Shown here piece by piece: positions 1-11,622 of a DNA stretch of 64,000 bases (position 1 is its first letter; each line of letters starts with the position of its first letter). The notes below the pieces were generated by a model that did no database searches, was not told the DNA's origin, and saw only the letters and a program-made list of their open reading frames with translations. The translations under genes and the position numbers were made by a program. This DNA comes from Xenoacremonium recifei (lineage: Eukaryota > Ascomycota > Sordariomycetes > Hypocreales > Nectriaceae), in the NCBI GenBank assembly GCA_012184525.1, contig WOFQ01000034.1, forward strand, positions 124,001 through 188,000, written 5' to 3'.

Positions 1-95
1 TTGTTGGCAAAACCTATATATTTCTTGATCTGCATCCAGTGCCGGTATCGAGATACTGGCCTTGTAAGAGCTCTGGTCCAAAGTTCTCGGCAATA

Positions 96-1052
96 TCAGT
101 TCAATCGGTTGCTGTTCGTTGATTTGATTACGATCCGATATCCCCTGAAGCCGCAGCCTTTTCCTTTCAAAAGATCCCTTCCATTCTGCCTCAATTTCCG
201 TCTGGAAATATGGAAACTATCAATAGTTTTAAGCATTAATGACCATTGACTTGATTCATGCATAAAGAAACAGGAGTGATGTCTCACAGTGGAAGCAAAA
301 AAAGGAGAATCCAAATGGCCATGGGCAGCTGGATCCCATGTGAAGCCATTCATTGCATCCAGTGATTCTTCGATGGTATCCTCATAGTAGGTGCGTGCAT
401 CCTCATTTGGATAGCGTCGTAGAAGGGTTAATAAAGCTTTCTGTCGAGAGATAGAGAAGTGAGAAATAGCAAGTGACTTAGTGGGGAAGTCATATTGCTT
501 ACTCGAAGCCATTTCTTCTATTTGTCAAAGGTAAGTTACACCTTTGGAACCTGGAAGTGGACGGATTAACCTACGCTGATAGTCTGAATATGGATTCATG
601 TTGGTGTATCTTCAGATATTGGCAAACGACCCAAGGCATCTATCTCTTCAAATAGATTTTCCAGGGGAACTCTCTTCTTGCCATTTTTAGAAACAATCTG
701 AATAAAGGGTGGCACAAATCGCATAGTTGGGGCCTCGGTTTACAATTATCTTTTGGGAGCTGTTACGCAAAAGAGTTCCGAGAGTCAAGATCTCCGGGAA
801 AAAGCGCGAGTGAAATACATTTCTGGAGTTCCGGTGCCCGATTGATGCCCAACCATGATTATCAATCAATATTCTCTGACTAATGCTGGGAGGGGTGCAA
901 TTGAATAGGTGCACTTTAATGCAAGGCCAACTCAGCTGGCTCGCACCAGTGCTGTAGATTCTTGTAATATTACTGGTGGGAAATCGATGCGCTGAAGCCA
1001 AAGCAAAACCCTGGACAGGTGTTAAAATACCCTTGGAGCTTAGATATAACAC
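96..1052 (-). pseudogene. Decayed or fragmentary coding-like stretch, unknown family
   Basis: Three open pieces on the minus strand read like protein but do not join cleanly. Piece one is 687-1052. Piece two is a 42-residue frame at 596-724 starting MRFVPPFIQIV, with acidic coding-like composition. Piece three is 96-512 starting MASSKQYDFP. The stop of piece two overlaps, in another frame, the ATG of a short frame starting MNPYSDYQRR, which looks like a frameshift. I found no consensus intron that restores one frame. I do not recognise the family. It may be a relic gene, or an intact gene whose exons I could not assemble. Confidence 0.3.
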
Positions 1053-1733
1053 ATGAAGACTTCAAGAGCTACTTCTCCAAAAAGGCCAACGATGTTCTCA
1101 GAATGTGAACAGAGAAGTTGGTGAAGTCACGGAGTCACCATAGTTGGCTGGGTACTATTGCAAGGGTCTCCTATCACAGCATCACTAAACTGCTGTTACG
1201 CATTAGATGGACTCTTTTATAGGAATAAATTCTGGCACTGGTTTTCTAGAAGGCATATGACATTTTAAATAACTAAAGACAGAAAAAGAAAAGTCGCGCT
1301 TTTATGTCTATCAAAAATATGAAGCTCGGTTACACCCAAAATTTCATAGTTCCTATACCTCGTACGTCGTCGGTAGGTGGCAAACACAGTATTTGGTTCA
1401 GGCAAAAATCTACGTTAAAGACAGTGAATTACTCCAAAATGAAAAAAGAGCTGGGTTCGAGAAACAAACGATAGGCCTACGCAAAGGCAAAAGAGGGGGT
1501 AAGAGTTCCACGTGAGTATCAATATTTATAATGATCTGCAGTCCCATTGCTCAGTAGTTATCAACGATCGCCTGTCTGAGAATGTCTAAGATGCTTATTT
1601 TCATTATTATATACTGTTTGTTCATGCAATCCATTCCAATCCCCTATGAATCCATCAAAAGGTCAACGCTAGTAATGAAAGTCCGAAACGAAAGTCCCCT
1701 TTTCCCGTCCCCGTGTCTCGGAAGTAAAGCCAA
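1053..1733. other. Intergenic, no gene seen
   Basis: AT-rich spacer upstream of the decayed stretch and downstream of the secreted-protein gene. It includes the presumed 3' UTR of the latter. No coding frame, RNA gene or clear repeat is visible. Confidence 0.6.
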
Positions 1734-2165
1734 TTAAGCAAGCTTGGTGGGAGCATAGCTCTGGTCAGGCTTGACAACCACGCCGTTGACGAGCTGCTTG
1801 TCGGTGTAGGCGGGCCAGATGATGAGCTTCTTGCTGTAGTCAACCACAGAAAGGGTGGTGAAGCCGTTGCCGGCGCCGAACTGGCCGCTCCAGCCGGAGG
1901 TGACGGTGTAGGGACCGCAGGTGACGGGACCGCCGTTGGCGTGCGAGGCCGGGTTGCCCTTGACGACCATGGTGCAAGGAGTAGCAGCGGCAGTGTGAGT
2001 GTCGATGTTGAAGGTCCAGGTGCATGTGCCGGACTTGCAGGTGCGCTTCATGGACTCGATAGTCCACTCAGGGACGGAAGCCATCATGGAGACGCTGTCG
2101 GCGGGAGCAGCAGCAGCGGGGGAGATGGCCGCGAGGGCAGCAATGATGGGGAGAGTGAACTTCAT
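1734..2165 (-). CDS. Small secreted protein, Hrip1 elicitor-like
   Basis: A single-exon, 143-residue protein. Residues 1-20 form a signal peptide (MKFTLPIIAALAAISPAAAA), so the mature protein of about 123 residues is secreted. Three Cys can be seen in the mature chain (two close together in a CKSGTC motif) and two more further on (ATPCTM, VTCGPY). The Gly/Ser/Thr-rich body with blocks such as TSGWSGQFG and YSKKLIIWPAY suggests a compact beta fold. The pattern resembles, from memory, the fungal hypersensitive-response-inducing Hrip1 family known from Magnaporthe and Alternaria, which plants perceive as elicitors. The gene has very strong third-position C/G bias, consistent with high expression, and a TATA-like box 145 bp upstream. 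The family call is moderate; the secretion call is strong. Confidence 0.8.
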   Translation of the reverse strand: MKFTLPIIAALAAISPAAAAPADSVSMMASVPEWTIESMKRTCKSGTCTWTFNIDTHTAAATPCTMVVKGNPASHANGGPVTCGPYTVTSGWSGQFGAGNGFTTLSVVDYSKKLIIWPAYTDKQLVNGVVVKPDQSYAPTKLA

Positions 2166-2308
2166 GGTGGCGGTTGGAGGAGGTGGTTGAGGATCAGGTG
2201 TAGATCGAAGGAGTCTTGGGAAAAATGAGGAAGTTGGAGTTGTTTGTGAGTGAAGATGCTTGGTGATGAGGATAGAAAAGACTGTCTATGAGGCGGAATA
2301 TCCATCAT

Positions 2309-2316
2309 CTTATATA
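2309..2316 (-). promoter_or_regulatory. TATA-like box of the secreted-protein gene
   Basis: On the minus strand this reads TATATAAG, about 145 bp upstream of the ATG at 2165. A clear TATA box fits a strongly expressed secreted protein. Confidence 0.4.
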
Positions 2317-4296
2317 CATTTTCCTCGTCAACCCAAAAGGGTTTCTCGTAGCCTGGACTGCAACGTTAGCCACGGAGTATTCGATCTCTCAATAGTCCCC
2401 GGACAAAGAGTCCTGAGACCTCAGCCAAAGGCATCGATCGTCTCCCGCAGCCCCAACCGCCCAGCTCGTGTTAACTCAAACTGTCTTACCATGCGTTGCG
2501 TGCACGCCCAGCCCTCCGTCGGAAGTTGGAACACGAGCTGATCGGCGCAATACCGAATCTCGTATTCCCATGCGGCATCAGATGACCTTGTGCTGCTCGC
2601 CACTTTTCCCCGGCTAAGCTCTAACCAGTGACAAATTGGCCTCATCGGGTCGTCGCTCCAGATCCTTTTCCGTTCTGGCCCCCCTAGCTTAGAGAAGCTT
2701 ACCTTTTCGCTCGCCCTGGGGTTGGCCGGGGCTGGGCTGCGACACGGGTTGAGCCGAGCTATGCTATAGTCTCGCGGGCAATGAACGCATCCCGCCCCCT
2801 CCGTATAGTTCATTTGGGAGGCTCGTATTTCGGCCGCTTTGCTCCAGTATGGACCAGGGATCATAGCTGCCGAGGAGCCAAGTCGGGAGAGCAAATGGCC
2901 CCCGCAAAGATGGACGAGGCTAAATCATGCGAATCCCTGCGCTTCCGGTTCAGCTTCCGTCCCCGCAAGCGAATCTCTGCTCTCACGCAATGATGTAAAT
3001 CCTCGTGGAGAACGTAGCTTTAGGCATTGTCAATCGTTATTACCGCCTGTCAGACCGGATCATGGTGACGATCGCCAAGCTCCGAAGCCCATTGAGGCCC
3101 GTAAGCAGCCGCAAAGCGAAAAGGCCGACGGTCCGAATTTGCAATGAGAGCATTGACTTCGAGCCCCGATCAGGCGCTTCTAACTAAAGAAGATGGCTGC
3201 TGACGTCGTTGGCTCGAGTGCCCAAGCTAATAAAGGCCTGATCTATTTTAAACACAGCCACGAGAGCGGTCAACACTGGCCTCTCCACTGTCCGTGGTTC
3301 TAGAACTTCTAGATCCCGCCTGACACGGGCACACAACGCGCCTGTAGGGCCGTTGTGCCAGACGGGTGCTGTGCTATGCTGTGCGTTAGAGACAGAGCCT
3401 ACAGACGCAACCCTCTGCAGGAGATCGCAAATCGCTGATGAGTCTGCAAGATGGCCCTCATAATGGCCCATTGCATCGTCTCCGGAACCGATGTGGTCCC
3501 TGTGATCTCACCAATGCTGACTGATGAGGCTGGGCATCGACGATCGGTTTGCCGGCCAAGAACCAAACAGTGTGAGCTGATTCCCCGGCCTTGACAACGT
3601 CATTACGGATGCCAGCCCTGTACAACCCCATCACAGGACCCTGAAGTGCTCTCGCAGGGTCCAAGCCCGACCCGAAAGGCCCGTCCGTATTCACCGAGCT
3701 CGTGGCCTTTCTGGAGAGAGCGCTAGCAGGCTAGCAAACAATAGCCAAGAGAGCCAGCCACGAGCTTGGCCCAGAGAGTTTGGTGGCTGGAAGCTATTGA
3801 TGTGCGGAGCTGCAACGTCGTATCGGGTTTGCCGAAAGTCAGAGGCTCCGACTGCGTGCATCTGTTGTTGGCTTTGAAGCTACTCACGATACTGCGACAT
3901 GCAGCAACTCCCAACCTCTGTCTCTCGCTATTCTCCGAGATCCTGCAGTTGGTCGCTGACCGTCTTTCTTACGCCCCATCAGGAGTCTAAGACATGCGGC
4001 TGCAGGGCTGCTGACGGACACGAAGGGATGCATATTGCGCGGAGAGAGCTGTCCGATTAGGGCCTTACAAAGCGGTACTGAGAATATGCAATTGACTCTC
4101 GGCTATTGTCGCCCTGCCAAGAGACATAGGATTGCAATAATGCTACAACACGAGGAGTGATGCGATGTGGGAATTGAGAGTGAGCGCTAACAAACGACAC
4201 CCGCCGTATGGTCTTTTCTTTTTTCTTTTCTTGTCTTCCCAATCCCAACACATACATCGTCTAATCATAAGATACATATCCACAATTATCCATCAT
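2317..4296. other. Long intergenic region, no convincing gene
   Basis: About 2 kb between the secreted-protein promoter and the 3' end of the glutamyl-tRNA synthetase gene. It is GC-richer than other spacers and has several frames of 60-157 codons on both strands, but none shows a domain, a signal peptide or splice-joinable neighbours. I call no gene here. Confidence 0.55.
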
Positions 4297-6238
4297 TTAT
4301 TTGGTAGCGCCAGTGGGAACCTTGAACATCACCGCCTTTCCTCCAGGGCCGTGGCCGAGAGCCTTGTCGACACGGTAGTATCCCTTGCGTTCGAGCTGCA
4401 GGAAATCGCCCTCCTTGAGATCCTTGATGTTAGCATCCACATAGGCGTCGACCTGAGTGGCCGTCACGGGGGTCAGGTAATCCTCGAGCTCATCGTCCTT
4501 CTCCAGGGTATCCTTGGTGAGGAGGTAGTCGAAGTCCCACAGCTCAGCCTCCACGAGGTTGTCCTCGTCCGAGGTCAGCCAGGTAATCTTCTTGTCGGTG
4601 GTCTTGAAGTCGCCGGCCAGATGGAGCTCCAGCTGCAGATCCTTGATGGGGGCTGCTGACTTGTCGAGGCCGCGCACAATGGCGTTGCCCCAGCTCATCA
4701 GGGTGATCTCCTCGTTGTCGGCGAATGAGGCGACATCGGCCTGGTCGATGAGAACCTTGTTGCCGAACTTGACCACCTTGGTGCCAACGTCGGGGTTCTT
4801 GACGTGCTTGGGACGCTCCTCGGTGTAGGTCTTCTCCGGTCCGCCGTTCAGGGTAGCAACCACAGCGTCCTTCTTCTCAATGGCCATGTATCGCGGGACG
4901 ACGGGGTCCAGCATCTTCTTGTTGATGGCCCAGATGGTGGTCCAGTCCATGGTGACCACATTTCGGCTAGGGCCTTGTCGCAACATGAACTCACGGAGGG
5001 CGGGAACAGTCAGACCGCGGCGGAGTATGCCTCGGACGGTGGGAAGACGGGGATCGTCCCAACCAGAGACCCTACCCGTGTCGACGACCTTGGTGAGCTT
5101 TCGCTTGGACAAGAACGTCCGGATGAAGCTGATTCGCGCAAACTCCCAGAGATAAACCTTGCGCAGCTTGAGGTTCTCCAGGAACCAGTGGTATTGCTCG
5201 TTTCGGTCGGCGTACTCGGTCGTTCGCAGCGCGTGGGTGACGCCCTCGAGGCTGTCCACCACGGGGCAGGCAAAGTCGTAGGTCGGGTAGATGTTCCAGG
5301 ACCAGCCAGTGCGGTGGTGAGGCTGCGGCTCCTTGTCCTTGAAGTTGGGGAATCGGTAGATGACGGGGTCTCGCATCGATCCGTTGCTGGAGTCGTAGGC
5401 AATGCGAGCGCGGATGCAGTGTTTCCGGCCCAGGTCGGTGCCGTTCTTCATCTCACGGAACATAGCCAGACTCTCCTCGGCGGGGCGGTCTCGTCGTTTG
5501 CTAGGGAGTCGGTTCTTGCGGTCCTCCTTCTGGATCTCGGGGTCGGTATCGTCGGCATAGGCGCCTCCGTCGCGGATCATCTGCTCGCAGATCTCGTACA
5601 GCTGCTGGAAGTAGTCACTAGTGTGGGAGACCTGGTGGTACTTGATGTCCATCAACTCGAGATCGTGCAGGATAGCATCTTCGAACTCCTGCTTCTCCTT
5701 GGAGGGGTTGGTGTCGTCGAATCGGACAAGCAGCTTGCCGTCGGGGGCCTGCTTCGCGAAGTAGTCGTTCAGGAGGGCAGCCTTGGCGTGGCCGATGTGG
5801 AGGAAGCCCCTAAGACACAAGAGTCAGTTCAAGAGTTCCTGGGATAGAATAAGGCACTACTCACGAAGGCTCGGGCGGGAATCGGGTTACAACACCATTA
5901 TCGGTGTTGCTGAGACCGATGTTGTAGTTGGCACCGCCCTTCTTCTCAGCGGCCTTCTTGCTGCCCGACAGCTTCTCCTTGACCTCGGGATGAGCTGCCT
6001 CAATGTAGGTGAACCATCGAGTAATGTTAGGGTGCGCGCCCTTGCGGACCAGGCCCAGCGTGACCTTGTTGCCCAGTAGAGCACCAAAGATCTGCTCGTC
6101 AGAGGCGCCCAAGCTGTAGCCGCTCAGGTACGTTCGCAGGGTCAGGAACTTGTCGAGATCGGCCAGCAGCGGGCCAGCGGTCTTAAAGTCGGCGGCGGCG
6201 AGCACTGGCGCAGCGCTCTCGGGGTTGAAGGTGGTCAT
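4297..6238 (-). CDS. GUS1: Glutamyl-tRNA synthetase, cytoplasmic
   Basis: Charges tRNA-Glu with glutamate in the cytosol. Two exons, 6238-5865 and 5809-4297, flank a 55-nt GTGAGT...TTAG intron and give 628 residues. The N-terminal ~120 residues form the GST-like appendage that in yeast GUS1 binds the Arc1 cofactor. A Lys-rich linker follows, then the class I catalytic core: the intron splits codon-exactly inside the HIGH-motif region, restoring EPSGFLHIGHAKAA, and a KMSKS-type LSKRKL motif lies further on. The C-terminal beta-barrel anticodon-binding region is complete. The start at 6238 was chosen because the frame upstream has no family-like sequence. The promoter carries a Gcn4/CpcA-type TGAGTCA. 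Length and motifs fit an intact housekeeping gene. Confidence 0.97.
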
Positions 6239-6368
6239 CGCGGCGGGCAGCTTTTGGTGGTTTGCAGATGAAATCGCACCAGATCGAGGGGAAAGTATTT
6301 TCGTGTTATCACAGCCCCGCCAATTTTCGATTTCGGAGGGGTCGAGCTTTTTGGCGGGGTGACGTTGA

Positions 6369-6386
6369 TGAGTCAGAGCGCACGTG
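6369..6386. promoter_or_regulatory. Gcn4/CpcA-type site next to an E-box
   Basis: TGAGTCA at 6369-6375 matches the Gcn4/CpcA general amino-acid-control site. It sits about 131 bp upstream of the glutamyl-tRNA synthetase ATG. A palindromic CACGTG follows at 6381-6386. Aminoacyl-tRNA synthetases are known targets of cross-pathway control in fungi. Confidence 0.6.
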
Positions 6387-6994
6387 ACCCTCGCGATTAT
6401 GGCGATCGAAGACTCAGGCAATGCCTCTCAATTCTTGCAATTGGTCTACGATAATGGCCTTGTCTTCACTGACGCCTCAGACTTCATTTATAGGCATCTT
6501 TGGTGACTGTTCACCGAATTTGTGTCTCTCCTCCAGCTCACCGACATCGGTCAGCCACCATCCTTGCCCCGTGGTCTCACCATCATCCCACAGCGTCACT
6601 CCGGCCCGGATTCAGAGGCAATGCCATTCGAGAGCTCCTGATCTGTTCACAGAATCTTGCATCGGCCAAAGCAGGTACCGCGTTATGTCAGAATTTTCCT
6701 TGCCACAGCCTTTACACAAAACGGTCCCTGGGATCGCCTTTGCAGGTCACTCATCTCCGGCCCGGCTCCGGATCGCAATCCGGCGTCCCCGGTCTTTCCA
6801 CCATGACAGGTTTGGTCGCGGGTATACTCGAATGCTTTTCTAGAACTTTTCTATTTCCTTTTGACTCGAGAATCTATGACTACAGAATGCCGATGTCGGG
6901 CCTCGGGGTAGCTATGATCACGAATCCTGCCCATGTTTGTGTCCCTCCTGCGATGCTTGCTAGAAGACGAAGGAGGCCAATACCGGAGGCCTGT
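6387..6994. other. Intergenic, no gene seen
   Basis: Holds the distal promoter of the synthetase gene and the presumed 3' UTR of the GH25 gene. Open frames here overlap each other in several phases and lack any domain. Confidence 0.6.
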
Positions 6995-7738
6995 TTAGCC
7001 ACTCGCAATCTTCTGCAGCTGAGTCTCATCACCATTGAAAATGTCCGAATCGCCACCATACGTGTAGCTGTCAGAGTTTTGCCAGATGGTGTAGTAATCC
7101 CAGCCAGCAGGCAAGTCACCTACGGAGCTCGAGTATCGCGCGACGACAAGAGGGCAGTTGGACGCGAACGCATCACTGTTTCCAGTGCAGGTTTCCCACC
7201 AGCTAGTCGAAGTATAAAGAAGAGGATATCTTCCCGTGCTCGACTCGTAGGTGTTGACGAAATCGGAAATCCAATCAACCATGCTACTAGTCGAGAGACC
7301 ATAGCAGCTATCACCACTAGGAGCATACTCGAGGTCGAGCATGCCCGGCAGAGTGATGCCATCACCAGACCAACCACCACCATGGGCTAGGAAGTAATTG
7401 GCCTGATCTGCTCCAGAGGAGTCTGCAGGCTCAGCAAAGTGATAGCCACCTCGAATGAATCCGGCATTTGTGGCATCAGTGTAGTGATCACTGAAGGAAG
7501 GGTCTTGATAAGTTGTGCCCTCGGTGGCCTAAAACAGTAAGTCAGAATCAAAGGTATATCAAGGCGTTTTCGGGCGATGTACCTTGATGATCACAAATCG
7601 TGCTCCGGCGGAGTACGCAGCACTGAAGTCGACAGAGGTCTGATAATGGGAGATGTCAAATCCTTGGACGGTAGCCTCAGTCAGCGTGGCAGCACCAAGT
7701 ACTGCCACTCCAATTGCAAGAGGACTTGGGGACTTCAT
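6995..7738 (-). CDS. Secreted GH25 lysozyme (N,O-diacetylmuramidase)
   Basis: Predicted to hydrolyse bacterial peptidoglycan outside the cell. Exons 7738-7583 and 7528-6995 are joined across a 54-nt intron (GTACAT...TTTTAG) in phase 0, giving 229 residues. A signal peptide ends near residue 21. The mature protein opens with VQGFDISHYQ, the first strand of the GH25 barrel with its conserved Asp (D28). The catalytic D-x-E pair is in LDLEY (D117/E119). YHFAEP and a closing YYTIWQNSD segment are also family-typical. The length is right for a single-domain fungal GH25 with no cell-wall-binding repeats. Such enzymes are used against bacterial competitors or for feeding on bacteria. The start was chosen by the signal peptide and the splice join. 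Confidence 0.92.
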
Positions 7739-9167
7739 AATGATCTGATTGCAAACCCGGTGATGATGATTTCTTTTTGCTATTGCGCACTGATGGTTTG
7801 ATACCTAATTATATTGCAACAAGAGATTGAGGAAGGCATCAAGTCTACTTATAATTTTTAGACTGAGAGTGTCGCTGAATGAGAGACCGCCACAATATAG
7901 CTGTTGCACAGTTGCGTCACTTTCGACATGGAAGCATTTCAGCTGGCCCTGTGATCTGCACTGGGTGGTGAAACGGATGGTGGAGCAATCGCCAAAGGGG
8001 GAAACCATGCGTGCAGAGCGTGGGAAATGATTTGCCATGGATCATGATTTGCCTGGGGTTCCTGAATGCGAAATACGGAAATGGGGTCATGCTGTGTCTG
8101 TTGTTTTTCTTTAGTAGCACGCAGTGCGACATCCTATATATAAAACCGTCATCATTCCAAGAAGACGGCGAACGTTCGTCCGAAAAGAAGAAGAAAAGAG
8201 TAAATTTGTTTTGCAATGAAGGAGAGCTGGGTGCGGCGGAGTAATGATCGAGACAGGTCAGGGCCTTTTGTTAGGGCCAACTATGTTAGATAGGGGTTAT
8301 CGACTTTCCCCTTTCACTTACATACGATAGCGGAATTAGAAGAAGACTTCTTTGCTATGTAAAATGGGAGGAGACAGACCACCAGGGTTCGCAGATCACT
8401 GCCCCTACTGGCAAGACGATCACGGAAAACAGGCGATGCGCCGGAGAGTTATTGCTCCTTCTTACAGTAAGGCATTTATGCGTTTTAGTCAAGCAAACGC
8501 CATGAATCCTTTATTTAATGGACCGTTGAACCTCACGGAACGGAATAATCCCCCACGTGTGACTGGGACCCGAAGAAACCGGAGATCACTGTAACAGTGG
8601 CGAAAGGACACCAATTCCGCGCCACGGAATACTAACTTTAGCAGCTTCCATTTTTGGTCAGCGATGCATTGGCCCTACGTCAGGCATGGCAGAGAGCTGA
8701 AAACCGGCCCATGAGCCGAACGAATCTGAGCCAACGAAAGCACGGAGTGGTCCAGCTCTGTTCCGTGATTCTGGGGGTGATGCGTAAATTGTCGCAGATC
8801 ATAGCACATAGACTCCTTCTATAAGAACAACACATCATAGTAGAGGTCAGCCAGACATCAATGCCGAAAGAACGGGAGGCATGAAAGCGAACTAACAAAC
8901 AAGCAAGCGTAAGATGAAATGTTAAATTTGAAGGCGTGTGTAAGGCGCCAGTCGATACCAATCTGTAGAGTGAATTCAAAAATGAACGAAAAAGGACTTC
9001 GCTCTGTCGGGTCTATGTCCTATGTAGATGCTAAATCTCGAGTTTATATACTACTATGTACGATTCACGCTTCCCGCCTGGAGTAAAAAACGCATACTCT
9101 AGGGAGGGCGAGATACATATATACAGATCCAGTCCGGGTCTAAGAAGAATAAGGCACTCCGTTCCAC
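7739..9167. other. Intergenic, no gene seen
   Basis: 1.4 kb holding the GH25 promoter and the 3' flank of the amidohydrolase gene. A TATATATAAAA-like string on the plus strand near 8133 has no supported gene behind it. No coding frame or RNA gene is convincing. Confidence 0.6.
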
Positions 9168-10616
9168 TCAAGAACTTGGTTCGCAAGATGGCTCATTCGG
9201 CGGAATGCTGGGTATGATCACCGGATATTTACCTTCCATCTCGGCTGCAAACTCTGCGTATGTAGTGTTGAGAGCATCGCTCACGCATACAATTTTAGCA
9301 GATTCTCCGACTTTGATGTGCTCGCACTCATCGCCTGCCAAATAGTTGGCTTTTGCGTTCATCAAAATTATCTTGCCACCACGCATAACAAGATCCACGT
9401 TCTTCCCTGCAGCAAATACCGCCTGGGCATAAGGATCGCTGTTAAAGCCACTGAACACGGCAATATCAGCCAGCTTTCCCACTTCAATTGAGCCAATGAG
9501 GCCCCCGAAGCTCGCCACCTTGGCTGCATTGCCAGTCATCATCTTCCAGATGGTCTTGGGCTCCAAGTGATACCCGAAGCTCTTCTGACTGACGTAGGTT
9601 GCACACATGGCTTCTCTGGTCATTGTAGCTGATCCTGAAGGAAGCCAATCGGTACCAAGCGCAACATTGATGCCAGCATCCAGAAGATAGCTGACATTGA
9701 GTGTGTGGCCATACAAGAAGACATTGCTCCGGGGAGACCATACCACCTGAGCACCCCGCTCGGCGACTAGGTCGAAGTCTTTCTCTGTCAGGGCGACGCC
9801 ATGCAGAATACCCAAATTCGGAGCAATGATATCGGCACTCAACCCTCCTCCACCAACCATTGGGATTGTGTCGAAAGTTTGGCTGGAAAGGCACTTGAAC
9901 TCGTTTCTTGCCTGGGGACTAATGCCTTCGCCAATATGTGCCAGATAGCGATTATACTTGGCGAAAGTTTCCTGCGTAATTGGATCCGATCCATAGTCAC
10001 AGTCCCCGTTTCGGAGCATACCGTCTTCGTCGTCCAACGGGAACACAGCCCATTCGACATCTGGTCTAAGTCGATCAAGTTCCAGTCCAGAAGCAAAATC
10101 AAGGTTCCTGGTCAGCCCTGTTGCCATATCACCACCCACAAGGGAGGTTGTGCCTGAAAATATGTGCCGAAGCTCTCCCCACTTCGATGCATCAATGCTT
10201 GAGCCATTGATATCTGCCTCAAGCATAGAGAATCCTTGGTTACCGACGCGCCAGTTTTGACGAGAATTGTACTTTATACCAGTATTTGGAAACGGCTTGG
10301 TAGCGCCATAGTCGATGTGTTCGTGCAAGTTGATGAAGCCAGGAGAGATGACTGAGTCTGTACAGTCCACAAACGTAGCATTTAGGGCTTCAGAGCCAAG
10401 CCAGAAGCCGCCATGACCGACGTGTGAAATTTTTCCGGATTGCACAAGAACATAACCATCTACCAAAGGCCCTTTCTCAAGCAGGACAGTTCCTTTGAGA
10501 AGAATATTGTCTTTCTCTCCCTGCACGGTTACCGTGCAACAGGTAACCAGGCCACAGAGGGCCCAAAGAATGAGTCCAGCGGAAGAAAGAGGCCTCATCT
10601 CGACATCAAGTTGCAT
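9168..10616 (-). CDS. Secreted or membrane-anchored amidohydrolase
   Basis: An intronless, 482-residue protein of the metal-dependent amidohydrolase (chlorohydrolase/cytosine-deaminase-like) superfamily. A hydrophobic leader (about residues 8-33) implies entry to the secretory path, unusual for this normally cytosolic fold. The metal ligands are visible: H98-x-H100 in INLHEHIDYG, H227 in LAHIGEG, H272 in GILHGVAL, and D323 in LGTDWLPSG. A C-terminal GKLADIAVFSG block closes the composite beta domain. The substrate cannot be read from sequence; related proteins deaminate or dechlorinate ring compounds or cleave dipeptides. Several N-x-S/T sites support secretion. ATG 10616 or the internal Met7 could be the start. 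Confidence 0.85.
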   Translation of the reverse strand: MQLDVEMRPLSSAGLILWALCGLVTCCTVTVQGEKDNILLKGTVLLEKGPLVDGYVLVQSGKISHVGHGGFWLGSEALNATFVDCTDSVISPGFINLHEHIDYGATKPFPNTGIKYNSRQNWRVGNQGFSMLEADINGSSIDASKWGELRHIFSGTTSLVGGDMATGLTRNLDFASGLELDRLRPDVEWAVFPLDDEDGMLRNGDCDYGSDPITQETFAKYNRYLAHIGEGISPQARNEFKCLSSQTFDTIPMVGGGGLSADIIAPNLGILHGVALTEKDFDLVAERGAQVVWSPRSNVFLYGHTLNVSYLLDAGINVALGTDWLPSGSATMTREAMCATYVSQKSFGYHLEPKTIWKMMTGNAAKVASFGGLIGSIEVGKLADIAVFSGFNSDPYAQAVFAAGKNVDLVMRGGKIILMNAKANYLAGDECEHIKVGESAKIVCVSDALNTTYAEFAAEMEGKYPVIIPSIPPNEPSCEPSS

Positions 10617-11622
10617 AGATTCCTTCCATCGAAAATAAACGCCTCCTTATAATGCGGAGGAAATAGAGATTAAGGTTCTAAATATGTGCGCGCCGATCCG
10701 ATATGTCTTATCTGTATGGAGGATTGCAAAGATACGATTTCCCCGCTCTAGATTGTCAGCGGATAAGACAATCAGCGCTGCTCCGCCTTCCTACGACCTT
10801 GTTATCACGGATATCTACACAATCTTGACTTTTATCGTCAACCTACACCAACCTAACCTTGAAAGGGTTGTAAGATAACTGGCTTGGCACTCTAAGATTT
10901 CACAATGCTAGCAAGCCTTGAACAGGCAATACATACAGGCAAGATGATCCTACATTTCAGTGTAGTCCATTCGAAATTGTTAATATTTTTATGTAATGAT
11001 TCAACACCCCACCCACCTACCCTGGAGCTCTGTATAAGCCGGAGTGCGTGTGAAACCAATATCCCTACGTATCAGCCATGATGGTATCGCTCTCTTCAGA
11101 AGGTCTCTCTGTAGACCGTGCCGATGAAGGGTGTCTTCACCGTGCATTATCCAGGGCTGCCTAATCCAGATGTCTCATTTGTAACGAAGCCACTGATTCA
11201 GTCTTTTGTTTATCGCCAACCTCCTCGGAAAAGCCACTTACGATGGCGCATTGCTGCGTAAGACAAGTAAATTCATTAGGCCCAACAAATGGGTATCAAA
11301 GGCATGCACCGTTGCTTTCGTAACAGTCTAGGAGACCTGTATGTCGGGCTAATGGAATGGTCTCTATTCTTCGTAAAAAAAAGAAAAGAGATAGCTTGTC
11401 TTTTTGATGATTCACGATATTCGCTATTATCTGGCGTTGAGAATGATAGTGAAAAGTCTTATGTAAAGTGATCAAAGTGCTCCTTTGTCTTTTGTTCCTT
11501 GGCCGTAATTCATGCTCATTAGACTAGTATACACCAGGTATAATGAACCTTTCGTAAATATCCATCACCTCCCTTTCCATAACGCCTACCCAAATTGTGT
11601 TCCTTGACACACAAAAAGATTA
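10617..11622. other. Intergenic, no gene seen
   Basis: About 1 kb of AT-rich spacer with the amidohydrolase promoter at the left and the 3' flank of the next gene at the right. No supported feature. Confidence 0.6.

Noticed and set aside
2421..2894. A 157-codon minus-strand frame in the long left intergenic region
   Set aside because: No domain, random composition and no splice partners.
4804..5847. A 347-codon open frame antisense to the glutamyl-tRNA synthetase gene
   Set aside because: It mirrors the strong GC third-position bias of the real gene; composition is Val/Leu-rich with no domain.
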